From positions 1-50,247 of IMG/VR virus record IMGVR_UViG_3300032213_001756: a stretch of DNA of 50,247 bases; one strand, given 5' to 3'. The translations under genes were made by a program, and so were the position numbers. The stretch is from a virus. Below, piece after piece: positions 28,058-36,349 of this stretch; position 1 is the first letter of the stretch, and each line of letters begins with the position of its first letter. The notes below the pieces were generated by a model. The model saw nothing but the letters and a program-made list of their open reading frames with translations, was not told the origin of the DNA and ran no database searches.

Positions 28058-29725
28058 TTATCTTGTTATCTTAAATATTTTTTGAGTGTCTGTAATATCT
28101 ATAGTTCCATCTTTATATTCCGATTTTATAAATATTTTTAAGTATCTTTCTTGTGGCAATCCTGTTGTTTGTAATTTAAAATAATTACCTTGATTTGGAT
28201 CACAACTCAACTTTGTATATTGATCAAATCCAACTAAAACTTCTTCGGACTCAGCATCTTTGATCATATAATATGAGCTAGTTGGAAGATACTGTGGCGT
28301 AACCATAGCTGGTTGTTGATATGCTTTTTGGAAGTTTTTCAATGGATATCTATCTCTAGCAAATACAAATATTTTTGGTAAACTTCCAGCTTTATATGCG
28401 TCTTTCAAGTAATTCAATGTAATTAAATTTTGAATTGATCCTGAAACAGGTTTCAAACTTCCGGTATTAAATACACTGTCATCCCAGGCTACATCAATAT
28501 ATGGACTATAAATAGTATTTGTTTCTTTACTAAAAAACTGTAGTAGTCCATTGGTTGGTTGTAATGGAGGAGTTGAAATTTCCAAAGAACTCAATAACAT
28601 AAGTCCTTGATTTGGAACGCATCCACATAACCATCCTCTAACGATTTTAGTTATATCCATAGTAACGTCACTTTGTTGTCCGTAACTAAATGACTGACTA
28701 CAAATTAAACTTGCATTTACCAAAGATGGATACTTCGTTGAATTGCAAATCCATTTTGGCTTGTTTGTATAAGAAGCTGGTACTTTATAATACCACGTAC
28801 CTCCTTGATTTTGAAAACTAGCACTAGCATAAGATGGATTCGTCAAATAATCTACTTGTTGATAACTATTTGATATCGAATTCCCATACCATAAACCATT
28901 TCCATCGTAGTTTCTATATAACCAACTAGATCCCAATTGAGATCCGTGATCTGCATATCTTCCATTTCCATTATTCCAACTTTGACTGACTGGATAAGCA
29001 TATATACTATAATTTAGTGGTAAATTTCTAGATCCACACGCTTTCAAATTCAGTGTAAATTTAATATTGGAACCGCTTATATTATTATCTGATACGGATT
29101 TACTCAATTCAGTTAAATCAAACTTTATTAATGTTCTTGAAAACTCAGGTCTATTCAAGTATGTAGCAGTAGATGGTCTTTTAAACGATCCACTATAAAT
29201 CCCTTTAAAATATCCAGCAAAATTTACTACATCTACGTAATATAACTTACTAGACGTATTGGTACTGATGATTCCTTTAAAGCTAGAACTATTAAAACTT
29301 CCACTGAACAATGATTTCACACATAAAGATGACGTATACTGTCCAACAAAAGATCCAGATGCAAATGTAGCTGATCCTGAAATGTAAAGTGGTTTTCGTG
29401 GAGGATTTGTTTTATTAGATAATCTTCCGGTAAAATTTGATATAAAAGATGTATTTGGTATTACAGACGAAGTTAAAGAATATGCATACCAAGCACTTCC
29501 TGAATAAATAAATAATGAGGATGTTGTATAGGCTAACCATCCATTGTTTCCATAAGAGGAAGCAGTCTGTGGCGCATCATGCCAAACTGGATCTGTGTAA
29601 ACTACGGAGTTACCAATGTTGGAAGCGTAGATTTCTAAAATTTCATCAATGCCAAAATTTTTATTGACAAATTCAGGCGAATTGTTTATGTAGGTATCTT
29701 GAGATGGATAAATAAATGTGTGCAT
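28058..29725 (-). CDS. Baseplate-region protein with a DNRLRE/CBM96-like fold
   Basis: The 555-residue protein begins with FIYPSQDTYINNSPEFVNKNFG and continues at ~190 with FSRTLIKFDLTELSKSV. At ~345-410 it has VTMDITKIVRGWLCG, NQGLMLLSS and YSPYIDVAWDD. These are the ordered landmarks of the DNRLRE (CBM96-like) beta-sandwich found in surface and carbohydrate-binding proteins. Between the first two blocks is an insertion rich in SGSF-type repeats (SGSATFASGSFVGQYTSS, SLFSGSFNSSSFKG). The residues after ~410 form another unassigned part. It follows gp6 directly with a one-base gap, so it is probably a baseplate peripheral or receptor-contact protein. The fold match is by eye and should be considered moderate. 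Confidence 0.75.
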   Translation of the reverse strand: MHTFIYPSQDTYINNSPEFVNKNFGIDEILEIYASNIGNSVVYTDPVWHDAPQTASSYGNNGWLAYTTSSLFIYSGSAWYAYSLTSSVIPNTSFISNFTGRLSNKTNPPRKPLYISGSATFASGSFVGQYTSSLCVKSLFSGSFNSSSFKGIISTNTSSKLYYVDVVNFAGYFKGIYSGSFKRPSTATYLNRPEFSRTLIKFDLTELSKSVSDNNISGSNIKFTLNLKACGSRNLPLNYSIYAYPVSQSWNNGNGRYADHGSQLGSSWLYRNYDGNGLWYGNSISNSYQQVDYLTNPSYASASFQNQGGTWYYKVPASYTNKPKWICNSTKYPSLVNASLICSQSFSYGQQSDVTMDITKIVRGWLCGCVPNQGLMLLSSLEISTPPLQPTNGLLQFFSKETNTIYSPYIDVAWDDSVFNTGSLKPVSGSIQNLITLNYLKDAYKAGSLPKIFVFARDRYPLKNFQKAYQQPAMVTPQYLPTSSYYMIKDAESEEVLVGFDQYTKLSCDPNQGNYFKLQTTGLPQERYLKIFIKSEYKDGTIDITDTQKIFKITR

Positions 29726-29726
29726 A

Positions 29727-31706
29727 TTATACTACAAGTCCTTTTATGTCAGAATCTGGAAACTTAACTTCAAATACAGCAGGATCCTTTGGTGGATACA
29801 CTATATTATTTTGTGTCGCGATACTAATATTGTATGCAACGGAAGAATAATTACCGTCATCAATAGTTAAGTTTTTTATAACAATGTCGCTCACGGATTG
29901 AACGCCTTCATTTTGCATTATCTCGAAATTTATTTGACTTAAATTTATTGGTTGGTTAAAACTCCATTTATCTATATCAAAAAATGATTTTACAGATTGT
30001 ATACAGCTATTTAACACTTCAGATTTATTAAATCCTTTAAATACAGTTATTTTAAACTCAACTCCAATATTGATTATGTAACCATCGATGATATTAATCT
30101 TATCTGTCAGAATCTTATAGTTCTGAATATATGTGGTTAGATTTTGAAGAGTTGCTGGATTTACTTGTGTTAAATTTTTATTTGCATCATATCCAAGTAA
30201 ATATAAATTATTAGTAAATGGGCTATTTGACTGTAAGAATTTCTTTCTGTCAAGAGGATTTAATGGAGCTAAATTTACAGTTGAATTGTTTTCTGTATTT
30301 AAAATACCACTAATCAATCCATTATATTGAACTTCTCTAGTTAAATTACTTTGTACAAACGCTTTAGCTATATTGCCTAATTGCGGTGGCAATGCATAAA
30401 TTCTCAACAAGAAATCGTCTTCTGTAACCATACGATTTTGTGTGGAAAAATTCAACATTGCATTTTGTCTAATTTCTTCGTCAGATTCAGCATCGTCACC
30501 GCCTGTAGCAGCCTCTATATTGTTTACTCTTAAAGAATTTTTTATAGTATTCAATAATATAACTTCGCTGTCAGTTAATGATGTAGTATCATTTAAATAA
30601 GAAATTCCTAAAATCTTGTTGATTTCCCCAGAGTTTACGTTTGAATTTAAACCTCCGCCTATAACATACGTTATAGTCAATGTCGTATTAGATGGAGACA
30701 TACCATACGACTTTTCTTTTAACACATTGGTATTATCCAATGAGATATTTAAATTTTTTAAATTAGATAATGCTACCCCAACATTAGTTGGATTTGGTAT
30801 AACAATAGTATTTTCAAAATTCTCAGTATTTGCGCCGAATTGTAAAGTAGTCTGATTATTCTCATTAACAACCGTAACATATCTTTTCTCCGTTCTTAAA
30901 TACTTTAGAATTTTTGGAGTTTCACTTCTATATGGAGATAAAGTTTGATTGTTTAGTGGCACGTTATCCACTTCAATTGGAATTGTGTCTTGAGCCAAAT
31001 AATCTACTTCGTAGTAATTATTATTATTACTATCAACGACACTTATGATTTTAAGAACATTCGTTTCATCTAATGTTATACTATAAAAAGGCACTTGATC
31101 TGTTACACTAACTTGTTTAGTAATTACCGTTCCAGAATAAGCTTTAGCTGCTTTCTTGATTAGATAAAATTGAGGAGCACCTGTATTATCGCGACTATAC
31201 ACAGATATTTCTCTAGGCGAAAATTTAGTATCTTGACTGAAGTCTATACTTTCTTCTATTACGAAATTAACTCCTGGCGTACTAGATAGTTGTGAAAATG
31301 GTTGTAATATCAAACAATAACGTTCATCCGGAAGATATTGATTATCTCTGGTACGAATAGATGGTAATAATTGGAATACGTCAACATCAGATGAAGATGC
31401 TGAAGACACTTTTGGTTTATAACCCAAATATTTAGCCGAATTTATAATATTTCTACGATCTTGAGCAAATTGAATATAACTTTCAAAAAATTGCTGATCT
31501 GTATAGTAAGATAATACATCTCCAACATAAGCCGCTTGGTCTATAAAAATTTGACCTGGAGAACTTTCACTAAAATCTTTATAACTTTGTGGATAGTATT
31601 GTTTTGTGAAATCAATTAGTTGTTGACGTAAAGACGTAAAATCTCTATTAAGATAATTTACATCTTTTGTATTCGCGTCAAATGTTTTGTTAATTAGCGT
31701 TGACAT
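29727..31706 (-). CDS. 6: Baseplate wedge subunit (T4 gp6-like, baseplate J family)
   Basis: This protein forms the inner ring of the baseplate wedge. The N-terminus has the classical gp6 pattern: DVNYLNRDFTSLRQQLIDF, SSPGQIFIDQAAYVGDVLSYY and YLGYKPKVSS (~85-100). The central part includes NIEAATGGDDAESDEEIRQNA (~393-413), and the middle-to-end section (RMVTEDDFLLRIYALPP, LLGYDANKNL) matches baseplate J-like proteins. The length of 659 residues equals that of T4 gp6 (~660). It starts on the last base of the gp25 stop (TAATG), so the pair is translationally coupled, in the same order as in T4-like tail clusters. Confidence 0.95.
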   Translation of the reverse strand: MSTLINKTFDANTKDVNYLNRDFTSLRQQLIDFTKQYYPQSYKDFSESSPGQIFIDQAAYVGDVLSYYTDQQFFESYIQFAQDRRNIINSAKYLGYKPKVSSASSSDVDVFQLLPSIRTRDNQYLPDERYCLILQPFSQLSSTPGVNFVIEESIDFSQDTKFSPREISVYSRDNTGAPQFYLIKKAAKAYSGTVITKQVSVTDQVPFYSITLDETNVLKIISVVDSNNNNYYEVDYLAQDTIPIEVDNVPLNNQTLSPYRSETPKILKYLRTEKRYVTVVNENNQTTLQFGANTENFENTIVIPNPTNVGVALSNLKNLNISLDNTNVLKEKSYGMSPSNTTLTITYVIGGGLNSNVNSGEINKILGISYLNDTTSLTDSEVILLNTIKNSLRVNNIEAATGGDDAESDEEIRQNAMLNFSTQNRMVTEDDFLLRIYALPPQLGNIAKAFVQSNLTREVQYNGLISGILNTENNSTVNLAPLNPLDRKKFLQSNSPFTNNLYLLGYDANKNLTQVNPATLQNLTTYIQNYKILTDKINIIDGYIINIGVEFKITVFKGFNKSEVLNSCIQSVKSFFDIDKWSFNQPINLSQINFEIMQNEGVQSVSDIVIKNLTIDDGNYSSVAYNISIATQNNIVYPPKDPAVFEVKFPDSDIKGLVV

Positions 31707-32107
31707 TAGATTTTATTAGTTTCCAAGTTAAACTCGGTTTCACCCACAGTATTATTATATCTAAAGGTAATACTTATAAATATCGAATTTTTACTATTAT
31801 TATCTGGTTGAATTGGAGATAGTTCCACTTTCAATATTGTTGTGCCAGGCATAAATTTGTCAACGTCACGTTGAATTACATCAATAATGATATCATTTGA
31901 TATATCATCTCCTATATTATTAAATAATAAATTGTATAATCCAGATCCAAATGTATTATTAAATCTTCTTTCTCCAGGAATAGTTAACAATAAATTTTGA
32001 ATATTTGTACCAATCTGTGAGATCGTATCTTTATTTGTGCTAAAATAACCTTGATTACCAAGTTGTATTGGTAATGATAAACCTATAGATTTGGTTGGAG
32101 TTGCCAT
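31706..32107 (-). CDS. 25: Baseplate wedge subunit (T4 gp25-like)
   Basis: The protein belongs to the gp25/lysozyme-like baseplate family and caps the base of the sheath. It shows the family landmarks NIQNLLLTIPGERRFNNTFGSG (a segment at ~32-53, with the conserved PGER) and the LLF and DDI segments after it. It ends with a strand pair ISITFRYNN. Its 133 residues match T4 gp25 (132). It is followed by gp6 with a one-base overlap and preceded by an unidentified coiled-coil gene. The assignment is firm. Confidence 0.95.
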   Translation of the reverse strand: MATPTKSIGLSLPIQLGNQGYFSTNKDTISQIGTNIQNLLLTIPGERRFNNTFGSGLYNLLFNNIGDDISNDIIIDVIQRDVDKFMPGTTILKVELSPIQPDNNSKNSIFISITFRYNNTVGETEFNLETNKI

Positions 32108-32112
32108 TTATT

Positions 32113-32583
32113 TTACTTGTCACCACGTTTTTTGTTTACCGCTTTCATTAGTGATCTATAATCTCTATTCATAGCACTATAAACACTTTTTACTGGTTCA
32201 GGAGCATTCGCTGGAGCTTTTGATTCCGCAATTACTTGTGTTGATCCACCGCCAAGTCCTCCCATCATACTAACCAAACCACCTTCTTGTGGTACTCCGC
32301 CTGTAGTTTGATTCAAAATATCATTCAACATTGGATTGTTTGTATATTTTACAAACTTTTTGACCGGTTTAACTTCCTCTTCGATAACTTGAACATCATC
32401 CATAGTTTCCAACTCTTTGAGAATTTGTTGTTCCAAGTCAGATTCAGATGACTTTTTCTTATTCTGACCAACTTCTTTGGAAAATATTTCTGCCAATTGA
32501 AGTTTAATTTCAGAGTGTATTACATTACGTACTTCTTGTTGTACCGTTTTCTTGATGAATTCTTTTAATACTTCTATTTTCAT
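32113..32583 (-). CDS. Unidentified helical protein preceding gp25
   Basis: The first ~75 residues are charged and helical (VLKEFIKKTVQQEVRNVI, SESDLEQQILKELETMDD). A Gly/Met-rich loop follows (GGLVSMMGGLGGG, ~103-115), and a basic end SLMKAVNKKRGDK. No family is recognised. It lies between the glycine-zipper protein and gp25 with short spacers. An assembly factor or minor baseplate part is plausible. No ribosome site of consensus type is visible before the ATG. Confidence 0.7.
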   Translation of the reverse strand: MKIEVLKEFIKKTVQQEVRNVIHSEIKLQLAEIFSKEVGQNKKKSSESDLEQQILKELETMDDVQVIEEEVKPVKKFVKYTNNPMLNDILNQTTGGVPQEGGLVSMMGGLGGGSTQVIAESKAPANAPEPVKSVYSAMNRDYRSLMKAVNKKRGDK

Positions 32584-32600
32584 ACTATTATATATAATTA

Positions 32601-34241
32601 TTAACCCAACGGAGATTTAGGTAAATTTAATAAATCTGTTGCACCTTTTGGATTTGATGGTCTTGGTATTTTGACTGTCTTGATGCGTGGTGTACTAGGT
32701 GGTTTTGGTATATTTGGTTTAGGCATTCCTTTTTGTACACTCGCTAATTTAGCTGCAGCCGCCCCAACTGCTCCTCCTGAAACGGCACCAATTACAGCTC
32801 CTTTTCCACCTCCCACTATTCCTCCGATTCCGGCCCCTAACCCACCACCTGCTAAAGCTCCTCCTGTTACACCTCCAACAGATAATCCGGTACCAAGTGC
32901 AGTACCACTTAATCCACCTATTAATGCTCCCTTACCACCACCGGCTAATGCTCCAATACCGGCTCCAAGAGCACCACCTAACAATCCACCTTTTAATCCT
33001 TTAGCTAATTCAGACGTAGATTCAACCATACCTGTTTTAGCATTTACAAATTTATCATTTCCAGCTATAGATTCAGGACTAAACTTATCTGGAGACCAAT
33101 CCTTACCCAACCCATCTGGTTTAATACCTTTAGGATTTAGTTTATCAAATACTTTACCAGCTACACCACCCGCAACCAATCCAGCACCGGCTCCTATTAA
33201 TGCTCCTTTACCGCCACCGGCTAATGCTCCAATACCAGCTCCTAAAGCTCCTCCTCCAATTGCACCTTTAACTCCGGATGATAAATTACTAAGCACGCCT
33301 CCTGCTGATTCTTGAGCACCACCAATTGCACCTTGAGCTTGACCAGCGACGCCTTGTACTTGGCTAGTCAATCCACCGGCCGCACTTTGTACTTGAGATG
33401 CAGCATTACTTGCTGCGCCTTGCGCTTGTGATGCTGCTTGTTGTGCTGCATTTGCGTCTAACCCCTTTACTTCTTGGGACGGTAGTTTTAAATTAGGATT
33501 ATCTACTACAGGAGCTTTATTTGCTACACCATTAATTGCTTGTGTAGGAGGTCCTGGTAATGCTGGATCAGGATCAGGTAAAAAGCAATCTGGTACTAGT
33601 TTCTTATCAAGTTGACCCGAAGAAACTTTATTTTTAATTTCTTCAAATATATAATTTACGTCAGCTTTAACACTATTTAATGATCGATTATACGAAAATT
33701 CGTAATTGAATGCGTCTGTAACAGTTGGCCAGTTGAATGCTTGAACGTTAAAAAATCGTCTAAAACCAAGTTGTGTATTGGATAGTGTCGAAGATTTGAT
33801 AGAATCATATTGTGCTAAACAAGAAAGTCTATCGCCTATGCTTTCATTAAATATTGGATATTTCTCCAAATCGACGAATACGTTTATTTTAGGAGTTCCT
33901 CCTGATTTTGGCGTATAAGTTTCTGTAAAATAATTTTGAAAAAATTGAAAAGTTCTATCGTATTTTTTATAAATTTTAATATACTTATTATCTCCAATTT
34001 GTGCATATCCATTATTCAATAATTCAGTAGGACTATAAAATTCATATAACGATTGATAGGACTCTGGCTTTATTTTATTATCATCACTAACAGATGTGCC
34101 CTGTGGATTTATTTTAAATACTGCCCCAACACCCGTTTTGTATTTGTTAAAATATGGAATTATTTCCAAAGAGTTTTTCGGAAAAACTCTACCTGTTGCT
34201 GGTTGTAAATTGCCAAATATGTCTACTACTTGTAATGCCAT
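32601..34241 (-). CDS. Glycine-zipper protein of the baseplate/tail-tip region
   Basis: Residues 1-~210 form an unassigned folded domain (VDIFGNLQPATGRVFPKN, GDRLSCLAQYDSIKSST). Residues ~260-315 are Ala/Gln/Ser-rich and helical (NAAQQAASQAQGAASN). From ~320 to ~490 three copies of a glycine-zipper segment appear, two nearly identical as GALGAGIGALAGGGKGALIG and one variant GGLGAGIGGIVGGGKGAVIG, each able to span a membrane as a helical hairpin. The end is Pro/Lys-rich. The gene lies between the gp5-like spike gene and gp25, where tail-tip or tape-measure-like proteins are encoded. Insertion into the host inner membrane during DNA delivery is an attractive inference. The DNA copies of the zipper are also near-identical. 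Confidence 0.75.
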   Translation of the reverse strand: MALQVVDIFGNLQPATGRVFPKNSLEIIPYFNKYKTGVGAVFKINPQGTSVSDDNKIKPESYQSLYEFYSPTELLNNGYAQIGDNKYIKIYKKYDRTFQFFQNYFTETYTPKSGGTPKINVFVDLEKYPIFNESIGDRLSCLAQYDSIKSSTLSNTQLGFRRFFNVQAFNWPTVTDAFNYEFSYNRSLNSVKADVNYIFEEIKNKVSSGQLDKKLVPDCFLPDPDPALPGPPTQAINGVANKAPVVDNPNLKLPSQEVKGLDANAAQQAASQAQGAASNAASQVQSAAGGLTSQVQGVAGQAQGAIGGAQESAGGVLSNLSSGVKGAIGGGALGAGIGALAGGGKGALIGAGAGLVAGGVAGKVFDKLNPKGIKPDGLGKDWSPDKFSPESIAGNDKFVNAKTGMVESTSELAKGLKGGLLGGALGAGIGALAGGGKGALIGGLSGTALGTGLSVGGVTGGALAGGGLGAGIGGIVGGGKGAVIGAVSGGAVGAAAAKLASVQKGMPKPNIPKPPSTPRIKTVKIPRPSNPKGATDLLNLPKSPLG

Positions 34242-34244
34242 ATA

Positions 34245-35951
34245 TTAATCCTCAAATTCAAATTCAACTTGTACTGGACCTTCACGACGATTTCTACCTT
34301 TGAAATCACCCACAACTCCAGTTCCTGTAACAGTATTAATTTCTACTGGGTCTTTACATTCACCACCACTACCAGTAGGTTTGACTCCATTGCTACCAGG
34401 AGCATATCCACCTCCAGTAACAAATACTCGTCTACTTAACGTTTTATGTAAATTATCTCTTAGTAATTTAAGCTTAATTTGTTGTACTGGTATTTGTGTT
34501 TGATCTGGATTTGCATCATTCGTATTTTCCGCATCAATTTTACCAGCATCTACGTGACCGTGTGGATGTGGATGAACGTGATGATACCAGTGTACGTGAT
34601 CCAACAACCAATTGCAAAGATCATACATCCAATCTACAGTTGTTTGACCCAACAAAGCAGGTTCATTAGTTTCACCGTATTGACCCAAAAATATTTGCGG
34701 AGCATTTATAGTAGCAGTATTATTTGTAGTGATAACAACCTGATCATTAGCATCAACGGTATATTCACTATCGGTAGTTACAGCATATCGTTTTTTACTA
34801 AAGTGTAGGGTCTCTGCAAATCTACTACTTAATATTAATCTATCAGAATTTATTACAATTTGATCACGATCTAAAGTGGGAAACTTAAAAGATGTTGATC
34901 CTTTAGGATTAAATCGTGGTTGTTCTTCTGTAGGCTTATTTTCACTATTAATCCCGAATATACTTTTATATACAGTTGTTTGCCAAGTACTTAAAGTATT
35001 TCCACTGGTAAACTGAATAGTACTACCATCGTTATTTATATCTTCATCAATCTGACCTCCGTAGTTTTTTTCCTTTTCGGTTATAGCAGGTATAGGAGGT
35101 AATTTAGGATGTAACTGTTGTGCGGTTTTTTGAGCAATATTACGTTGTCTATTGCGTATAGTTAGTTTAGGATTTCCATATCCACCATCAACTGAATCTT
35201 TAAATAAATTTCCATTCAAAGCATAAGATGGATAAGCACCTTTATCATTCGAACGATTATCATCATACGCACTAAATCTTATAGATTGTCCAAACCTACT
35301 TTCTACTATGGTATCTCCTTCAAATTGACGTACACTACGTATGAATGGATTACATATAAAATAATTACCAAAATACCCCGTTTGATTTTGATTTATAAAT
35401 GCTGGATGACTTACATAGCTTTTTCGGCTCTTGGGTTGTAAGTATGCAATTGCACTTTTACCATCGTCACTACTTGATTTTTCAGTTATAAACTCTCCAT
35501 TTGTACCCAAAAAGTTTAAACGATTAAATGGTTTCGTGTAGTAATAGTTATCTCCTATTTTTATAACTAAAACTGTTTCGTTTAATAATGGAAACTGAGT
35601 AATAGTGTTCTCCAACGGAATAGCCCATGGTAGCTTATCATAAGCAGTTTGTTTTTCCTCACTTAAAACACGAATTTTAGCTCTTCCAATATAACTAAAA
35701 TCGGTATCTGTTGCCACTGGTATTTTATTATCGTAATTTACCGGTATCTGTTGGTATCTTACGGTCGGAGGAGGTTGTGAATTTTTATCTGTTGAGGTTT
35801 TTCCAAAAAATGGATGTTTGTCATCTAAAATAATATCAACTACAACCGCCAATTTCAAAAAATTAGCATCTATATTACTGATAGATGTATTCATAACAGT
35901 TGAAGTAGAAGGATTTAACGATCTAACTATACTTGATACATTCGTACTCAT
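34245..35951 (-). CDS. 5: gp5-like baseplate hub/spike protein
   Basis: The N-terminal part has an OB-fold-like layout (~60-200: PTVRYQQIPVNYDN, YIGRAKIRVLSEEK, WAIPLENTITQFPLLNETVLV). Next come FEGDTIVESRFGQSIRFSAYD (~206-226) and short beta-helix-like repeats (DQIVINSDRLILSSR, ATINAPQIFLG). This is the pattern of gp5/gpV-type spikes in T4-like phages that lack the lysozyme domain. At ~449-466 a His-rich stretch DHVHWYHHVHPHPHGHVD could bind metal, as the spike apex of other phages does. The end is Gly-rich and acidic. It overlaps the preceding small gene by one base (TAATG). The assignment is good from order and motifs; the exact domain limits are uncertain. Confidence 0.78.
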   Translation of the reverse strand: MSTNVSSIVRSLNPSTSTVMNTSISNIDANFLKLAVVVDIILDDKHPFFGKTSTDKNSQPPPTVRYQQIPVNYDNKIPVATDTDFSYIGRAKIRVLSEEKQTAYDKLPWAIPLENTITQFPLLNETVLVIKIGDNYYYTKPFNRLNFLGTNGEFITEKSSSDDGKSAIAYLQPKSRKSYVSHPAFINQNQTGYFGNYFICNPFIRSVRQFEGDTIVESRFGQSIRFSAYDDNRSNDKGAYPSYALNGNLFKDSVDGGYGNPKLTIRNRQRNIAQKTAQQLHPKLPPIPAITEKEKNYGGQIDEDINNDGSTIQFTSGNTLSTWQTTVYKSIFGINSENKPTEEQPRFNPKGSTSFKFPTLDRDQIVINSDRLILSSRFAETLHFSKKRYAVTTDSEYTVDANDQVVITTNNTATINAPQIFLGQYGETNEPALLGQTTVDWMYDLCNWLLDHVHWYHHVHPHPHGHVDAGKIDAENTNDANPDQTQIPVQQIKLKLLRDNLHKTLSRRVFVTGGGYAPGSNGVKPTGSGGECKDPVEINTVTGTGVVGDFKGRNRREGPVQVEFEFED

Positions 35952-36292
35952 TATTCTCCTTTGCTAATTGTTATAACTTCTTCCATTAACTGTTTTCTTT
36001 CATCTTCACTGAGAACCATAGCATTGCCTTCTCCAGTAGATTCTCCTTTTGCGACCAATCGTTGTACCACGGCTGCTAATTTAACTAACTGTTCGTCGTT
36101 TTTAATTCCCACATCATAGTAGTCTTTTATAAGAGGCACGATGATTACAGCGTCATTTACAGTTTTAATTAAAGTACGTAATTCTGAGATCAAAATATCA
36201 ATTTGATCTTTCTTATTCTCTGAATTTTTTACTATGTCTTTACAAAGACCAGAAAAATTCTTCCCTTTGTAAATTTCAAAATTTAAGTCCAT
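35951..36292 (-). CDS. Unidentified small helical protein, first gene of the tail operon
   Basis: The 113-residue protein is mostly helical (CKDIVKNSENKKDQIDILIS, VKLAAVVQRLVAKGE) with an acidic end EDERKQLMEEVITISKGE. No family is recognised. The gene stands directly after the terminator that ends the sigma factor transcript, and a TATTTATA element lies 5 bases before its ATG, so a new transcript probably begins here. Its stop overlaps the start of the gp5-like gene. An assembly chaperone for the spike is a possibility suggested by the coupling only. Confidence 0.75.
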   Translation of the reverse strand: MDLNFEIYKGKNFSGLCKDIVKNSENKKDQIDILISELRTLIKTVNDAVIIVPLIKDYYDVGIKNDEQLVKLAAVVQRLVAKGESTGEGNAMVLSEDERKQLMEEVITISKGE

Positions 36293-36297
36293 ATACC

Positions 36298-36305
36298 TAT
36301 AAATA
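36298..36305 (-). promoter_or_regulatory. TATTTATA element at the head of the tail operon
   Basis: CTATTTATAGG on the minus strand fills the 18-base space between the terminator hairpin and the ATG at 36292. A terminator followed so closely by a gene requires a promoter here or readthrough. Of the copies in the window this is one of the strongest for a promoter role. Confidence 0.5.
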
Positions 36306-36336
36306 GAAAAACCACTCCGATTGGAGTGGTTTTATT
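36306..36336 (-). terminator. Terminator after the late sigma factor gene
   Basis: The stem ACCACTCC / GGAGTGGT with a short loop is flanked by A and T runs (AAAAACCACTCC ... GGAGTGGTTTT), so it can act on the leftward transcript that ends at 36350. It separates gp55 from the tail operon. Confidence 0.85.
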
Positions 36337-36349
36337 AACAATTTAGATA

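Noticed and set aside
32671-33315. Long plus-strand frame of 214 codons, Pro/Ala-rich
   Set aside because: It is the complement of the glycine-zipper gene. Repeats of GGX codons read backward give Pro and Ala without stops. There is no ribosome site or independent composition.
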